Of a stretch of 64,000 nt of DNA, positions 17,816 to 29,556 are shown piece after piece. The stretch is from contig NC_019780.1 of NCBI RefSeq assembly GCF_000317615.1, forward strand, positions 1,819,840 through 1,883,839, given 5' to 3'. This DNA comes from Dactylococcopsis salina PCC 8305. GTDB lineage: Bacteria; Cyanobacteriota; Cyanobacteriia; Cyanobacteriales; Rubidibacteraceae. The first letter of the stretch is position 1. Every line of letters starts with the position of its first letter. The translations under genes were made by a program, and so were the position numbers. Under the pieces are notes generated by a model. The model ran no database searches. It worked only from the letters and a program-made list of their open reading frames with translations, and had not been told where the DNA came from.

Positions 17816-18069
17816 TTATCTAGTCGAATGACATACCATTGCAAATACTCTCCTTCTCCCACATCAAACTCGCAACTGGTTTCCATGAGATGTTTTGCTT
17901 GCGCTTCTACTGTCTCAAACTTAGTTAAGTCTCTGGGAAGTTCATCGGGATGATTTTGTAAAATACCTTTGAGTTTTTCCAGTAATTCTTCTGGACTCAT
18001 TATTTCTTCGGGTTGGTTGGTTTCGAGGACAACATAAGCGTCCTCTTGATACATAATTGAATCTGGCAT
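17812..18069 (-). CDS. CRR7-like (chlororespiratory reduction 7) small protein
   Basis: 85 residues: MPDSIMYQEDAYVVLETNQP, then EEIMSPEELLEKLKGILQ and a C-terminus ETSCEFDVGEGEYLQWYVIR. I recognise this as the small cyanobacterial/plastid CRR7 domain family. In plants CRR7 is needed for accumulation of the chloroplast NDH complex; in cyanobacteria a role with NDH-1 is presumed. First gene of the minus-strand operon; its TGA overlaps the start of Rpn-like copy A by 4 nt. Divergent from the aspartase gene with a ~54-bp gap. Confidence 0.75.
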   Translation of the reverse strand: MPDSIMYQEDAYVVLETNQPEEIMSPEELLEKLKGILQNHPDELPRDLTKFETVEAQAKHLMETSCEFDVGEGEYLQWYVIRLDK

Positions 18070-18123
18070 AATACAATTTATAATTTTCTTTGGTCTATTT
18101 TACTTTATAGGATTTCACACAAT

Positions 18124-19530
18124 ATGACTCAAACGAACGCTTCTGATGTGCGTACTGAAAAGGATTCTATGGGAGAACGTCAAATTCCGACTCAGGTTTA
18201 TTATGGGATTCAAACCTTACGCGCAACTGAAAATTTTCCCATTAGTGGGATTAAACCTTTACCTGTTTATATTGATGCTTGTGTTTTAATTAAAAAAGCA
18301 GCTTCGATCGCGCACGGAAAATTAAATTGCATTCCGACCGATGTTAGTAACGCCATTGTCCAAGCTGCGGATGAAATTCTCGACGGACATCTCCGCAATC
18401 AATTTGTGGTGGATATCTATCAAGCTGGTGCTGGGACTTCTCACCACATGAATGTTAACGAAGTCCTTGCGAATCGTGCGTTAGAAATTTTAGGGGATGA
18501 AAAGGGAAACTATCAACGAGTGAATCCCAATGATCACGTTAACTACGGACAATCTACCAATGATGTGATTCCCACTGCGATTCGGATTGGTGCATTACTC
18601 GCACTGCAGCGATCGTTATTTCCTACGCTCAATGACACTATTAACACTTTAGAAGAGAAGGCGATCGAGTTTCAAGACATTGTAAAATCGGGTCGTACTC
18701 ATCTCCAAGATGCGGTTCCAGTGCGTTTAGGAGAAACGTTCCGCGCTTGGGCGCAAATCTTCCGTGATCATAACACTCGCCTGATCACAGCGGCCAAAGA
18801 TTTACAAGCATTGGGAATCGGCGGAAGTGCGACAGGAACTGGCTTAAATACTCATCCTCAATATCGCCAAGAAATTGTGAGTTTACTCAGTGACGCGGTG
18901 GGCTTACCGTTAACCAGCGCCCCTCATCTCATGGCGGCGATGCAAAGTATGTCCCCCTTTGTTAACGTTTCTGGGGCATTGCGAAATCTTGCCCAAGACT
19001 GCGTTAAAATCTCCCATGACCTCCGTTTATTAGATTCAGGACCAAAAACGGGGTTTCGGGAAATTACCCTTCCTCCTGTCCAACCTGGGTCTTCTATTAT
19101 GCCTGGGAAATATAATCCTGTGATTGCTGAAATGACCTCTATGGTGTCGTTTCAGGTGATGGGATACGATCAGGCGATCGCCCTCGCTTCCCAAGCGGGT
19201 CAGTTAGAATTAAATGTGATGATGCCGTTGATCGCTTATAATTTAATTCACAGCATAGAGCTATTAGGGAATACAATAGAAGTGTTGCGCGATCGATGCT
19301 TAAAAGAGATTCAAGCCCAGCCCGATCGATGCCAAAATTATGCTGAAGCCAGTTTAGCCCTTGTCACCGCACTGAATCCCCATATCGGTTATCTTAACGC
19401 AGCTTCGATCGCCAAAGAATCATTAGCAACGGGAAAATCTCTCCGAGAATTAGTCCTAGAAAAAGAACTAATGAGCGAAGAAACACTAGAAAAAGTGTTA
19501 GATTTATTAAAAATGAGTCAACTTCAATAA
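18124..19530 (+). CDS. aspA: Aspartate ammonia-lyase / class II fumarase superfamily enzyme
   Basis: 468 residues. Seen: N-terminal EKDSMGERQIPTQVYYGIQT, AGAGTSHHMNVNEVLANRA, NDHVNYGQSTNDVIPTAIRI, SGRTHLQDAVPVRLGE, and signature GSSIMPGKYNP near 321-332. Y replaces the V usual in fumarases, and QSTNDVIPTA is as in aspartases. Catalyses reversible deamination of aspartate to fumarate (aspartase), or fumarate hydration if FumC. Aspartase is preferred from length and start-motif wording, but substrate cannot be fixed from sequence alone. Followed 9 bp later by a small hypothetical gene. Confidence 0.88.
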   Translation: MTQTNASDVRTEKDSMGERQIPTQVYYGIQTLRATENFPISGIKPLPVYIDACVLIKKAASIAHGKLNCIPTDVSNAIVQAADEILDGHLRNQFVVDIYQAGAGTSHHMNVNEVLANRALEILGDEKGNYQRVNPNDHVNYGQSTNDVIPTAIRIGALLALQRSLFPTLNDTINTLEEKAIEFQDIVKSGRTHLQDAVPVRLGETFRAWAQIFRDHNTRLITAAKDLQALGIGGSATGTGLNTHPQYRQEIVSLLSDAVGLPLTSAPHLMAAMQSMSPFVNVSGALRNLAQDCVKISHDLRLLDSGPKTGFREITLPPVQPGSSIMPGKYNPVIAEMTSMVSFQVMGYDQAIALASQAGQLELNVMMPLIAYNLIHSIELLGNTIEVLRDRCLKEIQAQPDRCQNYAEASLALVTALNPHIGYLNAASIAKESLATGKSLRELVLEKELMSEETLEKVLDLLKMSQLQ

Positions 19531-19539
19531 CCGTGAATC

Positions 19540-19842
19540 ATGCCAAAACAAGCCTATTCTCTTCAAATCAGTTTTCACTACAACAATGGCGAAAAAGAAT
19601 CATTTTTAATCACAGAAACCGCCGATGAAAATGATCCCTATCCTGAATTACGCCAAAGGATTCAAGAACTGATTAGTCAGAAATGGTGTCCCTTACACAC
19701 CGCAGAAGAAACGATTTATATCAACATGACAAATGTCGATACAATTAGCGTGAAACCAGCATTAGGTGAAAGTGACGAAGAATTATCATTTAAAGAAGCG
19801 CAACGGATCACCGCGCTAACCAGAAGTTCTAAAGTTTTATAA
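19540..19842 (+). CDS. Hypothetical protein, 100 residues
   Basis: Soluble, no recognised domain. Predicted beta-strands near the start (YSLQISFHYNNGEKESFLITE), then a helix (YPELRQRIQELISQKW) and a strand-rich end (ETIYINMTNVDTISVKPALG). Starts 9 bp after the aspartase stop on the same strand, so probably co-transcribed. Codon use resembles neighbours. No function proposed. Confidence 0.7.
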   Translation: MPKQAYSLQISFHYNNGEKESFLITETADENDPYPELRQRIQELISQKWCPLHTAEETIYINMTNVDTISVKPALGESDEELSFKEAQRITALTRSSKVL

Positions 19843-20130
19843 GTAGGGCGCAACACGAAAAAGTCCATTGGTTGGTTTAGTAAGGCTTGCATGCAAGTTG
19901 CCTTAGGCAAGAGGGTTGATTAATCGGTAAGATTTCAAAGTTTTGATGCAGGGGTGACTCAACTCGATCGCTTTCCTCGTATCTTAAAAGATTTTTCCGA
20001 TGAATATGAAAAGCCAGTCCATAACAAAGTTTTTGTTGGGTTACGCTTGCGCTTCACCGAACCTACGAGTAAGATGAGATCATTGGGTAACTGTTGATTT
20101 TGGTGGGAGTGCGACCGTCTCGATCGCTAG
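19843..20130. repeat. MITE fragment and acccaacctac-type hairpin between genes
   Basis: 19858-19955 carries aaaaagtccattggttggtt, tagtaaggcttgcatgcaag and gattaatcggtaagatttca, shared with elements at 16890, 25743, 36214 and 44410. 20033-20067 is a diverged copy of the gttgggtt...aacctac hairpin. No gene seen in the ~300 bp. Confidence 0.75.
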
Positions 20131-20148
20131 TCTTCTTCTAAGCAGAAA

Positions 20149-20550
20149 TCATCCCATTAATAAGACATTATCAATCACATGAATAATGCCATTATCTGCT
20201 TCAATATCAGGAGTAAGGACAGTGGCATTTTTAACTTCAAAGCCATCGGAACAATCTATTTTAATAGATGAACCTTCAATAGAATCCACTGTTTCCGAAG
20301 TGGCTAAATCCGCTTTTTTATAGCAACCTGATAACACATGATAGGTCAAAATCCGAGCGAGTTGAGGTGGGTTTTGGACAAGAGTTTGAATCGTTCCTGG
20401 AGGAAGTTTCGCAAACGCATCATCCGTCGGAGCAAAGACAGTAAAAGGGCCCTCACTGTTGAGGGTTTCCACCAAATCAGCCGCTTTTACCGCTTGGACT
20501 AAAGTTTGAAACGCATCATTATTAACCGCAATCTCGACAATCGTTGGCAT
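20149..20550 (-). CDS. Single-domain fasciclin (FAS1) protein
   Basis: 133 residues from the ATG at 20550 ([26 protein letters not shown]); the six upstream residues (MRRQKK) are less likely. One complete FAS1 domain: H1-type motif [20 protein letters not shown] near 39-58, the YHVLSG motif mid-protein, and the H2-type end [14 protein letters not shown]. No signal peptide, so cytoplasmic as written, unlike most secreted FAS1 adhesins. Downstream of and close to the hydrolase gene on the same strand (19-bp gap); likely operon. Confidence 0.9.
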   Translation of the reverse strand: MPTIVEIAVNNDAFQTLVQAVKAADLVETLNSEGPFTVFAPTDDAFAKLPPGTIQTLVQNPPQLARILTYHVLSGCYKKADLATSETVDSIEGSSIKIDCSDGFEVKNATVLTPDIEADNGIIHVIDNVLLMG

Positions 20551-20569
20551 CTTTTTTTGTCTCCTCAAT

Positions 20570-21466
20570 TTATAATAAAAAGTTTTCGATCGCTTCCCTG
20601 GTTAAATTAGGTTTTTCTAAATGGGGAACATGACCTGATTCTGGTATCCAGACTAATTGACTATCAGCAATTGTATCTTTAAATCGTTGTGCGTCCTTTG
20701 TTCCTAAAATTTTATCCTGTTCTCCCCAGAGAATTAAACTCGGTTGCGTAATCTCTTTAATTCTTTGACTTAAAAAATTGTAGCCGCCGCTTTTCGTAAA
20801 CGAAATTAACGCCTTTGACCAATTAGGATGAGTTAAATGGAGCATCGAACAGATTAACGCATCCTCACTGGCAAAAGTGCGATCGTAATAAGCATTCTCA
20901 CTAATTTTTTGTCGGACTTTTGTATTACTTAAAAATCCCGCCGCCAATCGATCGAGCGGTGGAATCATCAACTTTCCCATCGCTGGTCCCCCAGCAAACC
21001 CCGCGCTATCGAGTAACACCAACTTCGCCACCGTTTCTGGATACGTTAACGTAAAATCGATCGCAACCGCACCTCCCATCGAAGCACCTAGCAACACCAT
21101 CGGACGTTGAATAAACTGTTGCCAAAACGCATATAAATGGGTTTTAATCGTATCAGGAGTAATCGCAATTTCTGGCACTCGATCGGTGAGACCAAACCCT
21201 AAAAAATCCAGCGCGATCGTTTCTGTTACCGAGGAAAGTTTGGGAAACAAGCGACGGAACTCCATTAAAGAACTATCAAAGCCATGGAGGAGTAAAATCG
21301 GTAACTCTCCCTCTCCTCCTTGTACATAAGTTGTTTTTACAGGCGTTGAGGAAAGCGAAGTTTCTAAAGGAGTCTGTTGAATCTTTCTGATTAAATCGGT
21401 GGAAGTTTCTTCCGTGAGTTTCTCCGCTAGTGGGGGAATAAAAGATGATAAATTACTAGAAATCAT
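20570..21466 (-). CDS. Alpha/beta hydrolase
   Basis: 298 residues. Oxyanion-hole motif LLLHGFDSS (58-66), nucleophile elbow GASMGG with S129, acid in WGEQDKIL (D251), and catalytic His in [12 protein letters not shown] (H279). The cap domain lies between about 150 and 230. The general MhpC/esterase-like family does not give the substrate; cyanobacterial members are often next to pigment or lipid genes but none is here. Start chosen at the first ATG; a short N-terminal extension (1-45) precedes the core. Confidence 0.9.
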   Translation of the reverse strand: MISSNLSSFIPPLAEKLTEETSTDLIRKIQQTPLETSLSSTPVKTTYVQGGEGELPILLLHGFDSSLMEFRRLFPKLSSVTETIALDFLGFGLTDRVPEIAITPDTIKTHLYAFWQQFIQRPMVLLGASMGGAVAIDFTLTYPETVAKLVLLDSAGFAGGPAMGKLMIPPLDRLAAGFLSNTKVRQKISENAYYDRTFASEDALICSMLHLTHPNWSKALISFTKSGGYNFLSQRIKEITQPSLILWGEQDKILGTKDAQRFKDTIADSQLVWIPESGHVPHLEKPNLTREAIENFLL

Positions 21467-21543
21467 TGTCCTCTCATACTCGATCGTTATTTAATACCAT
21501 CTTAAAAAAGAAGTTACATTTCGTAGGGTTTGCCTTGCCCACC

Positions 21544-22194
21544 CTACAATCTTTGCTTACAAGTCATGTCCATTACACAAAGCAATTCACTAGGATGATC
21601 AATAAGTGCATTCGGTTGACATTTTGCCAAAACCTCTGCGGTATTAAACCCCCAAGTCACTGCAATTCCTTTTACCCCACTTTTTCGCGCCGCTTCGAGA
21701 TCACGAGTTTCATCTCCCACATAAGCGACCATTTTGGGATCGATATTTTTTTTACGCAAAAGCCGTTTAATTACCTTATCTTTGCCAAAAAGATGAAAGC
21801 TACTCTCCACAAAATTAAAGTAATGTAATAACCCATACTGTCTGAGAAATTGACTCGCATTCTCTTCCGAATTAGACGTGATAATTCCTAACTGAAGCTG
21901 ATTTTTTTTCAACGCTTCTAACGCCAATTCTATCCCATCAATCGGTTGAACCGTTTTCATTTCTTGTCTTAACTCTTGTTTTACCCGTTGCATTAAAAAC
22001 GGCAATTTCCACAGCGCCACACCCGACTGTTTAATAATTTCTTTTGCCGTTAAACCGCGAAAATGGGCAACTTGTTTTTGCTCTAAAGGAGAAAACCCAA
22101 ACTCTGGGGCTAAACGGTTCGTAACTGCAATAACTGCGTCTTGTGTATCTGCGATCGTACCATCAAAATCAAAAATAATAATTTTAGTCTTCAT
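21544..22194 (-). CDS. HAD-superfamily hydrolase, phosphoglycolate phosphatase-like
   Basis: 216 residues. HAD motif I FDFDGTIADT with D9 nucleophile and D11, motif II in LGIITSNSEEN, Lys motif in the SFHLFGKDKVIKRLLRKK region, motif IV VAYVGDETRDLEAARKSG. The cap inserted after motif I is of the small helical (C1) type. Closest to Gph/PGPase-like enzymes of photorespiration but the substrate is not fixed by sequence. Stop overlaps a gtagggt/accctac-type hairpin (21522-21546). Precedes queG in the other direction of reading by 25 bp; same strand. Confidence 0.88.
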   Translation of the reverse strand: MKTKIIIFDFDGTIADTQDAVIAVTNRLAPEFGFSPLEQKQVAHFRGLTAKEIIKQSGVALWKLPFLMQRVKQELRQEMKTVQPIDGIELALEALKKNQLQLGIITSNSEENASQFLRQYGLLHYFNFVESSFHLFGKDKVIKRLLRKKNIDPKMVAYVGDETRDLEAARKSGVKGIAVTWGFNTAEVLAKCQPNALIDHPSELLCVMDMTCKQRL

Positions 22195-22219
22195 TTTTTA
22201 AAGATGTATCGGCAGGACT

Positions 22220-23152
22220 TCAATCCCTATCCTTTTCTAGATTAGCACGAGCATTCCTTCTCCACATCGCTGGTTTAATCCTTCGTAAGGCTGATCCTCG
22301 CGTTTTTTGATCCCAAGATTCATCCCGAAGTTGTGCTAATTCAATTAAATTGGGAGCAATATTTTCGGGACGCGGTTGAAAATCATCACAGTCCGTTTCC
22401 TTAGCAAATCTTTGATTCCAAGGACACACTTCTTGACAAATATCACAGCCAGCAACCCAATTATTAAGATTGATTTCTTTCGGTAATTCTGCTGCTCGAT
22501 TTTCGATCGTCTGATAAGCAATACAGCGCTTCGCATTGACCACAAACGGTTGTGGAAACGCATCCGTTGGACAAGCCTCTAAACAGCGTGTACAAGTGCC
22601 ACAATGTTCAGTGTGAGGCGTATCTGGCGTTAATTCTAAAGTCGTTAAAACTTCTCCTAAAAATACCCAACTCCCATATTCACGAGTAATCAAATTACCA
22701 TTTTTAGCAATCCAACCTAACCCCGCTTGTTGCGCCCAAAATTTATCTTGTACCGGTCCCGTATCACAATAAAAACGAGCTTGAATTGTTTCTTCTTGTT
22801 CTTCCAACCAACACGCCAACGCTTTTAACTTTTTGGTCATCACTTTATGATAATCTCGTCCCCAAGCATAACGAGAAATTTTCCCTTTTTCAGGGTCTTC
22901 CGATTGTTGCTCAGGGGTATAATAATTAAGCGCCACAGCAATCACCGATTTAACATTAGGAAGACATTTTTGGAGAGCAAAGCGTTTGGGATTATTCATC
23001 CATTCCATGTCAGCATTATATCCAGAAGCCAGCCAATTTTGGAGGCGTTTTTGCGCTAAAATTTGCTCATCATTTTCTGCCGCCGCTACTCCCACTAAAT
23101 GAAAACCTAAACGTTTGGCTTTTGTTTTAATCTCTTGGCTCGTTAAGACCAT
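22220..23152 (-). CDS. queG: Epoxyqueuosine reductase
   Basis: 310 residues. Cobalamin- and Fe-S-dependent enzyme for the last step of queuosine synthesis in tRNA. Two [4Fe-4S] motifs: C184-x2-C187-x2-C190-x3-C194 (HCGTCTRCLEACP) and C236-x2-C239-x3-C243 (CDICQEVCPWN), with C210 as the remaining ligand. The acid D130 in CDTGPVQDK and the N-terminal substrate/B12 region are present. Length slightly shorter than enterobacterial QueG, as usual without the HEAT extension. First gene of the short run queG-HAD. Confidence 0.95.
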   Translation of the reverse strand: MVLTSQEIKTKAKRLGFHLVGVAAAENDEQILAQKRLQNWLASGYNADMEWMNNPKRFALQKCLPNVKSVIAVALNYYTPEQQSEDPEKGKISRYAWGRDYHKVMTKKLKALACWLEEQEETIQARFYCDTGPVQDKFWAQQAGLGWIAKNGNLITREYGSWVFLGEVLTTLELTPDTPHTEHCGTCTRCLEACPTDAFPQPFVVNAKRCIAYQTIENRAAELPKEINLNNWVAGCDICQEVCPWNQRFAKETDCDDFQPRPENIAPNLIELAQLRDESWDQKTRGSALRRIKPAMWRRNARANLEKDRD

Positions 23153-25654
<2,502 letters not shown>

Positions 25655-26014
25655 ATGATTACCCTCAATTTTGGGGGAATTATCGCCCCCTTACCCCCAA
25701 TTCTGGGGGAATTATATCAGATTCAGGTCATTGCTTATAATTGGGGCTTGCTGTTGGGAAACTGAAAGTTTTACCAAATAAGGATTTGAGGCGATTAAGT
25801 TCAGGTAAAAATGCAAGTTCATTGATTGTTCAATCGTCACGCACCTTGCATGCAAGCCTAAGGCAACTTGCCTCTTGCTGATTGGTGTTGGGTTTCGTAA
25901 ACTTCACCCAACCTACTTGCTTTTGCCTAAGGCAACTTGCCTTACTAAACCAACCAATGGACTTTTTCAGGAGGCACTAATTGGTGTTGGGTTTTGCTTC
26001 ACCCAACCTACTTT
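25655..26014. repeat. C-rich hairpins and MITE-like element with nested hairpin repeat
   Basis: 25668-25710 has cccccaattctgggggaatt-type palindromes just after ligA, possible terminators. 25743-25978 is a MITE-like element (ggggcttgctgttgggaaac at one end, gactttttcaggaggcact at the other) that itself contains the hairpin gttgggtttcgtaaacttca near 25885-25916. Another hairpin copy follows at 25984-26010. No gene. Confidence 0.8.
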
Positions 26015-27409
26015 CTAAGGTTGAGAGGAAGCACTGATTGCGCTGACTTGTGCTTTCCCTTTGCTTAAAGACTCTTCCCATTCTCGTTGCGGATCACTAT
26101 CAGCGACAATTCCCGCGCCAACTTGTCCCCACACTGTCCCGTTTGCATATAAAAGCGTCCGAATCAGGATATTTAAATCGAGATCGCCGCGTTGATCTAA
26201 ATAGCCACAAGACCCATAAAATAAACTACGGCGGAACGGTTCTAATTCTTCAATGATTTCTAAACAGCGCACTTTCGGACAGCCTGTAATTGTTCCCCCT
26301 GGAAATACTGATCGAATCAAGTCAACATGATTACAGTTTGCTTTCAGTATCCCTTGTACATTACTAACCAAGTGCATCACATGACTGTAATGTTCGATCG
26401 TCAATAGTTCATTAACCTTCACACTTCCCCATTCACAAACTCTTCCGAGATCATTGCGTTCTAAATCCACTAACATGATATGTTCCGCTTGTTCTTTGGT
26501 ATTATTACGGAGTGCGATCGCTAACTGTTGATCTTCGATCGAGCTTTGACCACGTGGTCGAGTTCCCGCAATGGGGCGAGTTTGACACAGATTTCCCTGT
26601 CGTTGTACTAATCGTTCAGGAGAACAACTGATCAAATCTCCCCAAGGAGTACGCCAATAACTAGCAAACGGAGAAGGATTAATCCGTTGGAGTGCTTGAT
26701 AAATTTGCCAACTGCTGCTTTGGGTTTCTGCTTGGAAGCGGAGAGAGAGATTGGTTTGAAAGATATCCCCTGCATAAATATAGTCTTTCGCACGGCGTAC
26801 CATTTCCTGATAGTCAGTGGCGTTGGTGAGGAAGGTTGGGGGAGAGAAATCATTGGGATCAGGAAGAGAAAAAGAGAACTCAGGGATAGGAGACGCTAAA
26901 GCAGTTTCTAACTGATCTAACTGATTAAAATCACTTCCTGCTAACCATAAAACCTGTTTTTCATGGTCTAAAACCGCAAAGGTTTCTGGTTCATACCAGA
27001 ACGCAGTGGGAAATGGAAGCGGATCAGGATTACATTGCGGTAACTTTTCAATTTCCCAAGCTAAATCATAACCTAACCAACCGAGATAACCGCCAGTGAA
27101 GGGAAGATGAGACACTTCGGAAGGGAAATCAGGAGAACAGCGTTGGTAGAGTTGATTAAGACAAGGAAGAATGTTTCCCACTGGTGGTGTCCAAACCTGG
27201 AATTGATCATTAACGAGACGAGGATCACCAGCACAGATTGAGTAGCGAGACAGTTGCGGTTGATTTCCGATCGAGGGAGAGGGACTTTCGAGGAGAACCC
27301 CATAGGTGGTATTTTCCCCGAATAAATGACGAAAAATCTCCGAACCAGTGCGCTGTTGTAACGGTTTCGATCGCCACAGCCATTGTTTTTGTTCTCCTGT
27401 ACTCATCAA
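26015..27409 (-). CDS. Chorismate-utilising synthase, component I (PabB/TrpE family)
   Basis: 464 residues. N-terminal segment (1-170) with PFTGGYLGWLGYDLAWEIEKLP, then the chorismate-binding domain: YKxxxxxAKDYIYAGDIFQTNLS-type motif, SCSPERLV, PIAGTRPRG, HIMLVDLERNDLGRV, EHYSHVMHLVSNVQG, VFPGGTITGCPKVR and YGSCGYLDQRG. The residue in P-I-A-G-T is Ala as in anthranilate synthase; E. coli-type PabB has Lys there. Length and N-terminus fit cyanobacterial proteins labelled either PabB or TrpE-like. No glutaminase gene adjacent. Product (anthranilate or aminodeoxychorismate) is undecided. Confidence 0.88.
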   Translation of the reverse strand: MMSTGEQKQWLWRSKPLQQRTGSEIFRHLFGENTTYGVLLESPSPSIGNQPQLSRYSICAGDPRLVNDQFQVWTPPVGNILPCLNQLYQRCSPDFPSEVSHLPFTGGYLGWLGYDLAWEIEKLPQCNPDPLPFPTAFWYEPETFAVLDHEKQVLWLAGSDFNQLDQLETALASPIPEFSFSLPDPNDFSPPTFLTNATDYQEMVRRAKDYIYAGDIFQTNLSLRFQAETQSSSWQIYQALQRINPSPFASYWRTPWGDLISCSPERLVQRQGNLCQTRPIAGTRPRGQSSIEDQQLAIALRNNTKEQAEHIMLVDLERNDLGRVCEWGSVKVNELLTIEHYSHVMHLVSNVQGILKANCNHVDLIRSVFPGGTITGCPKVRCLEIIEELEPFRRSLFYGSCGYLDQRGDLDLNILIRTLLYANGTVWGQVGAGIVADSDPQREWEESLSKGKAQVSAISASSQP

Positions 27410-28135
27410 TCAAATTCCCACCTACGTTGAGTTCTCCATTGATTAAAATTCAATGGATTCACTCTTGTTGTGACTCAATGGATGGTAACTGAGCTTGTCG
27501 AAGTTAAAATCGCATTTCGTCACTTCCTTTCCCACACTCAAGAATGGGAGACAGACCTTGACGCTTGGTGAACCCTAGCTGTATCCTTACCTGTTAAATT
27601 AGCCCGTTTGGGTTTTTCACCATTAAGTTTAGGGCTATTCAGCATGATAACATAAAATGACACAAAAGGCTAAAGCCTTGGCAGGCTCTGTTCCTGAGCC
27701 TGTCGAAGGATTCATCCATCGGTTTCAAACCGATGGCTCTCTGACTGGTCTATTGTAGTTGATAATATATCACTAAAACCTTAAGCTCGTCCTAGAAATG
27801 TTAGGGTTGAGGCGAAAACAATCACTAAAAATCACTCTCACCTTTAATTCTTATTGGCAATGCGAAAAAGCATTGATTCTGAATTATGTATCTAAATCGT
27901 TAAAATAGCCACAAAATTAGGCTCAATCATTCTGTTAAAAACATAAAGCGTGATCCGTGGCTTTCCCTGATAACAAAGGAAATCGATCGCGCCTAAAATT
28001 TCAGTTTGCTCAATCACTTAAAATCCTTCTCAAGGGGGGTGTTTCGGCATCATTAAATTGGTAGCTTACCTAATTTTACCGCCTAGATTCCCAAAAATAT
28101 AAGACCGTCCAACTATTATTTAATCTTAACTAACT
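27410..28135. other. Gene-free 0.7-kb region before the sigma factor gene
   Basis: No plausible ORF. Contains a gagcctgtcgaagga repeat (27697-27711) and a diverged gagcttgtcgaagt (27492). The 3' half (27850-28130) is AT-rich and is probably the regulated promoter/leader of the sigma gene; no riboswitch or clear -10/-35 pair was recognised with confidence. Confidence 0.6.
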
Positions 28136-29263
28136 ATGACAGATATTAAACTAATGACGAGCCAAAATACTAAACCTGAAGAATCTTTGACTCCCATTGA
28201 GGGGATAGAAACGATTATTGCTCCTCTAGAGGAAACAGACGCATCTGAAGGACAATTAGTAGAGGTGGATTTTTCTCAAGAAGATGACGGCGACGTGAAC
28301 CCTTATCAAGGGAGTAAATCCGATGATACGGTCGGGGCGTTTTTTAAGGAAATGGCTCGTTATCCCCTACTACAACCCGATGAAGAAATCGAGTTAGCAC
28401 AAAAAGTTAAGTTTTTGGCGGATATGGAAAACAAACGCCAAGAATTAGCGATCGAGTCGGGATCATCCCCCACAAAAGAAGAGTTAGCCGCGACGGTTTC
28501 TCTCTCGGTGAAAGAACTAGAACGTAAACTTCACCAAGGACGACTGGCGAAACGGCAAATGATTCGCTCTAACTTAAGGTTAGTGGTGTCCATTGCGAAA
28601 CGCTATCTTAATCGTGGTGTTCCGTTTTTAGATTTAATTCAGGAAGGGGCGATCGGGCTAAATCGAGCCACCGAGAAATTTGATCCCAATAAAGGCTATA
28701 AATTTTCTACTTATGCTTATTGGTGGATTCGTCAAGCCATCACTCGCACGATCGCCAATGATGCGAGAACGATTCGCCTCCCGATTCATATTGTCGAAAA
28801 ACTGAATAAACTAAAGAAAGTCCAACGAGACCTCAAACAAGAATTACAACGCAATCCCACTGAAGAAGAATTAGCAGCCGGATTAGACATCTCTCAGTCG
28901 CAATTACATCAACTCTTGCAACTGCGCCGTCAATCTCTCTCTCTCAACCATCGCGTAGGAAAAGGAGAAGACACGGAATTACTAGAATTACTAGAAGACC
29001 ACGAGATGAGATTACCTGAAGATCAGATGAATGAAACCATGATGAATCAGGAACTCTCGGATGTGTTGGGAGATGTCCTCAATGAACGAGAAAAAGATGT
29101 CATCTCTTTACGCTATGGCTTAAATACCAGTCATCCCTACACTTTGGAGGAGGTAGGTTATTTTTTGAATCTCTCAAGGGAAAGAGTCCGTCAAATTCAA
29201 AGTAAGGCGATGCGAAAGTTACGTCGTCCACAAGTTGCTCGTCGTCTCAAAGGATGGCTATGA
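28136..29263 (+). CDS. Group 2 RNA polymerase sigma-70 factor
   Basis: 375 residues. Non-essential, RpoD-like sigma family of cyanobacteria. Region 1.2 from about 63 (DDTVGAFFKEMARYPLLQPDEEI), region 2 near 144-205 (NLRLVVSIAKRYLNRGVPFLDL, KFSTYAYWWIRQAITRTI), region 3 (IVEKLNKLKKVQRDLKQEL) and region 4.2 helix-turn-helix near 337-362 (YTLEEVGYFLNLSRERVRQIQ). Acidic N-terminus of 60 residues with no long region 1.1, so group 2 rather than the primary sigma. SigC-type is possible from region 1.2 wording, but the subclass is not secure. The long leader suggests regulation. Confidence 0.92.
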   Translation: MTDIKLMTSQNTKPEESLTPIEGIETIIAPLEETDASEGQLVEVDFSQEDDGDVNPYQGSKSDDTVGAFFKEMARYPLLQPDEEIELAQKVKFLADMENKRQELAIESGSSPTKEELAATVSLSVKELERKLHQGRLAKRQMIRSNLRLVVSIAKRYLNRGVPFLDLIQEGAIGLNRATEKFDPNKGYKFSTYAYWWIRQAITRTIANDARTIRLPIHIVEKLNKLKKVQRDLKQELQRNPTEEELAAGLDISQSQLHQLLQLRRQSLSLNHRVGKGEDTELLELLEDHEMRLPEDQMNETMMNQELSDVLGDVLNEREKDVISLRYGLNTSHPYTLEEVGYFLNLSRERVRQIQSKAMRKLRRPQVARRLKGWL

Positions 29264-29556
29264 TTAGGTTCTTAGATTCGGTTTTATACAATCCTTACTT
29301 TATCCCCCCTAACCCCCCTTTGGAAGGGGGGGAAAGAAAAGTAGAAAAGTAGGTTGGGTGGAGAGAAGCGTAACCCAACACCAATCACGAAAGCTAGAAA
29401 AGTAGGTTGGGTAGAGACGTTCCATGGAACGTCTCCACGCGTAACCCAACACCTGTGGAGTAAGCGCAAAACCAAACATCAATGATAAACAATTACCTGA
29501 ACCTGATCTAACAGAGTTTTTTGGCTTTCACGTTAAAAACATTCAATAAGATATCA
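29264..29556. repeat. C-rich hairpin and two acccaac hairpins, one holding a nested palindrome
   Basis: 29303-29334 is an inverted repeat of the type ccccctaacccccctttgga...aggggggg, usable as a terminator after the sigma gene. 29349-29382 is a gtaggttgggt...acccaacacc hairpin. 29402-29452 is the same element with the perfect palindrome gagacgttcc/ggaacgtctc (29413-29434) sitting in its loop. The remaining ~100 bp forms the glpD leader. Confidence 0.8.
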
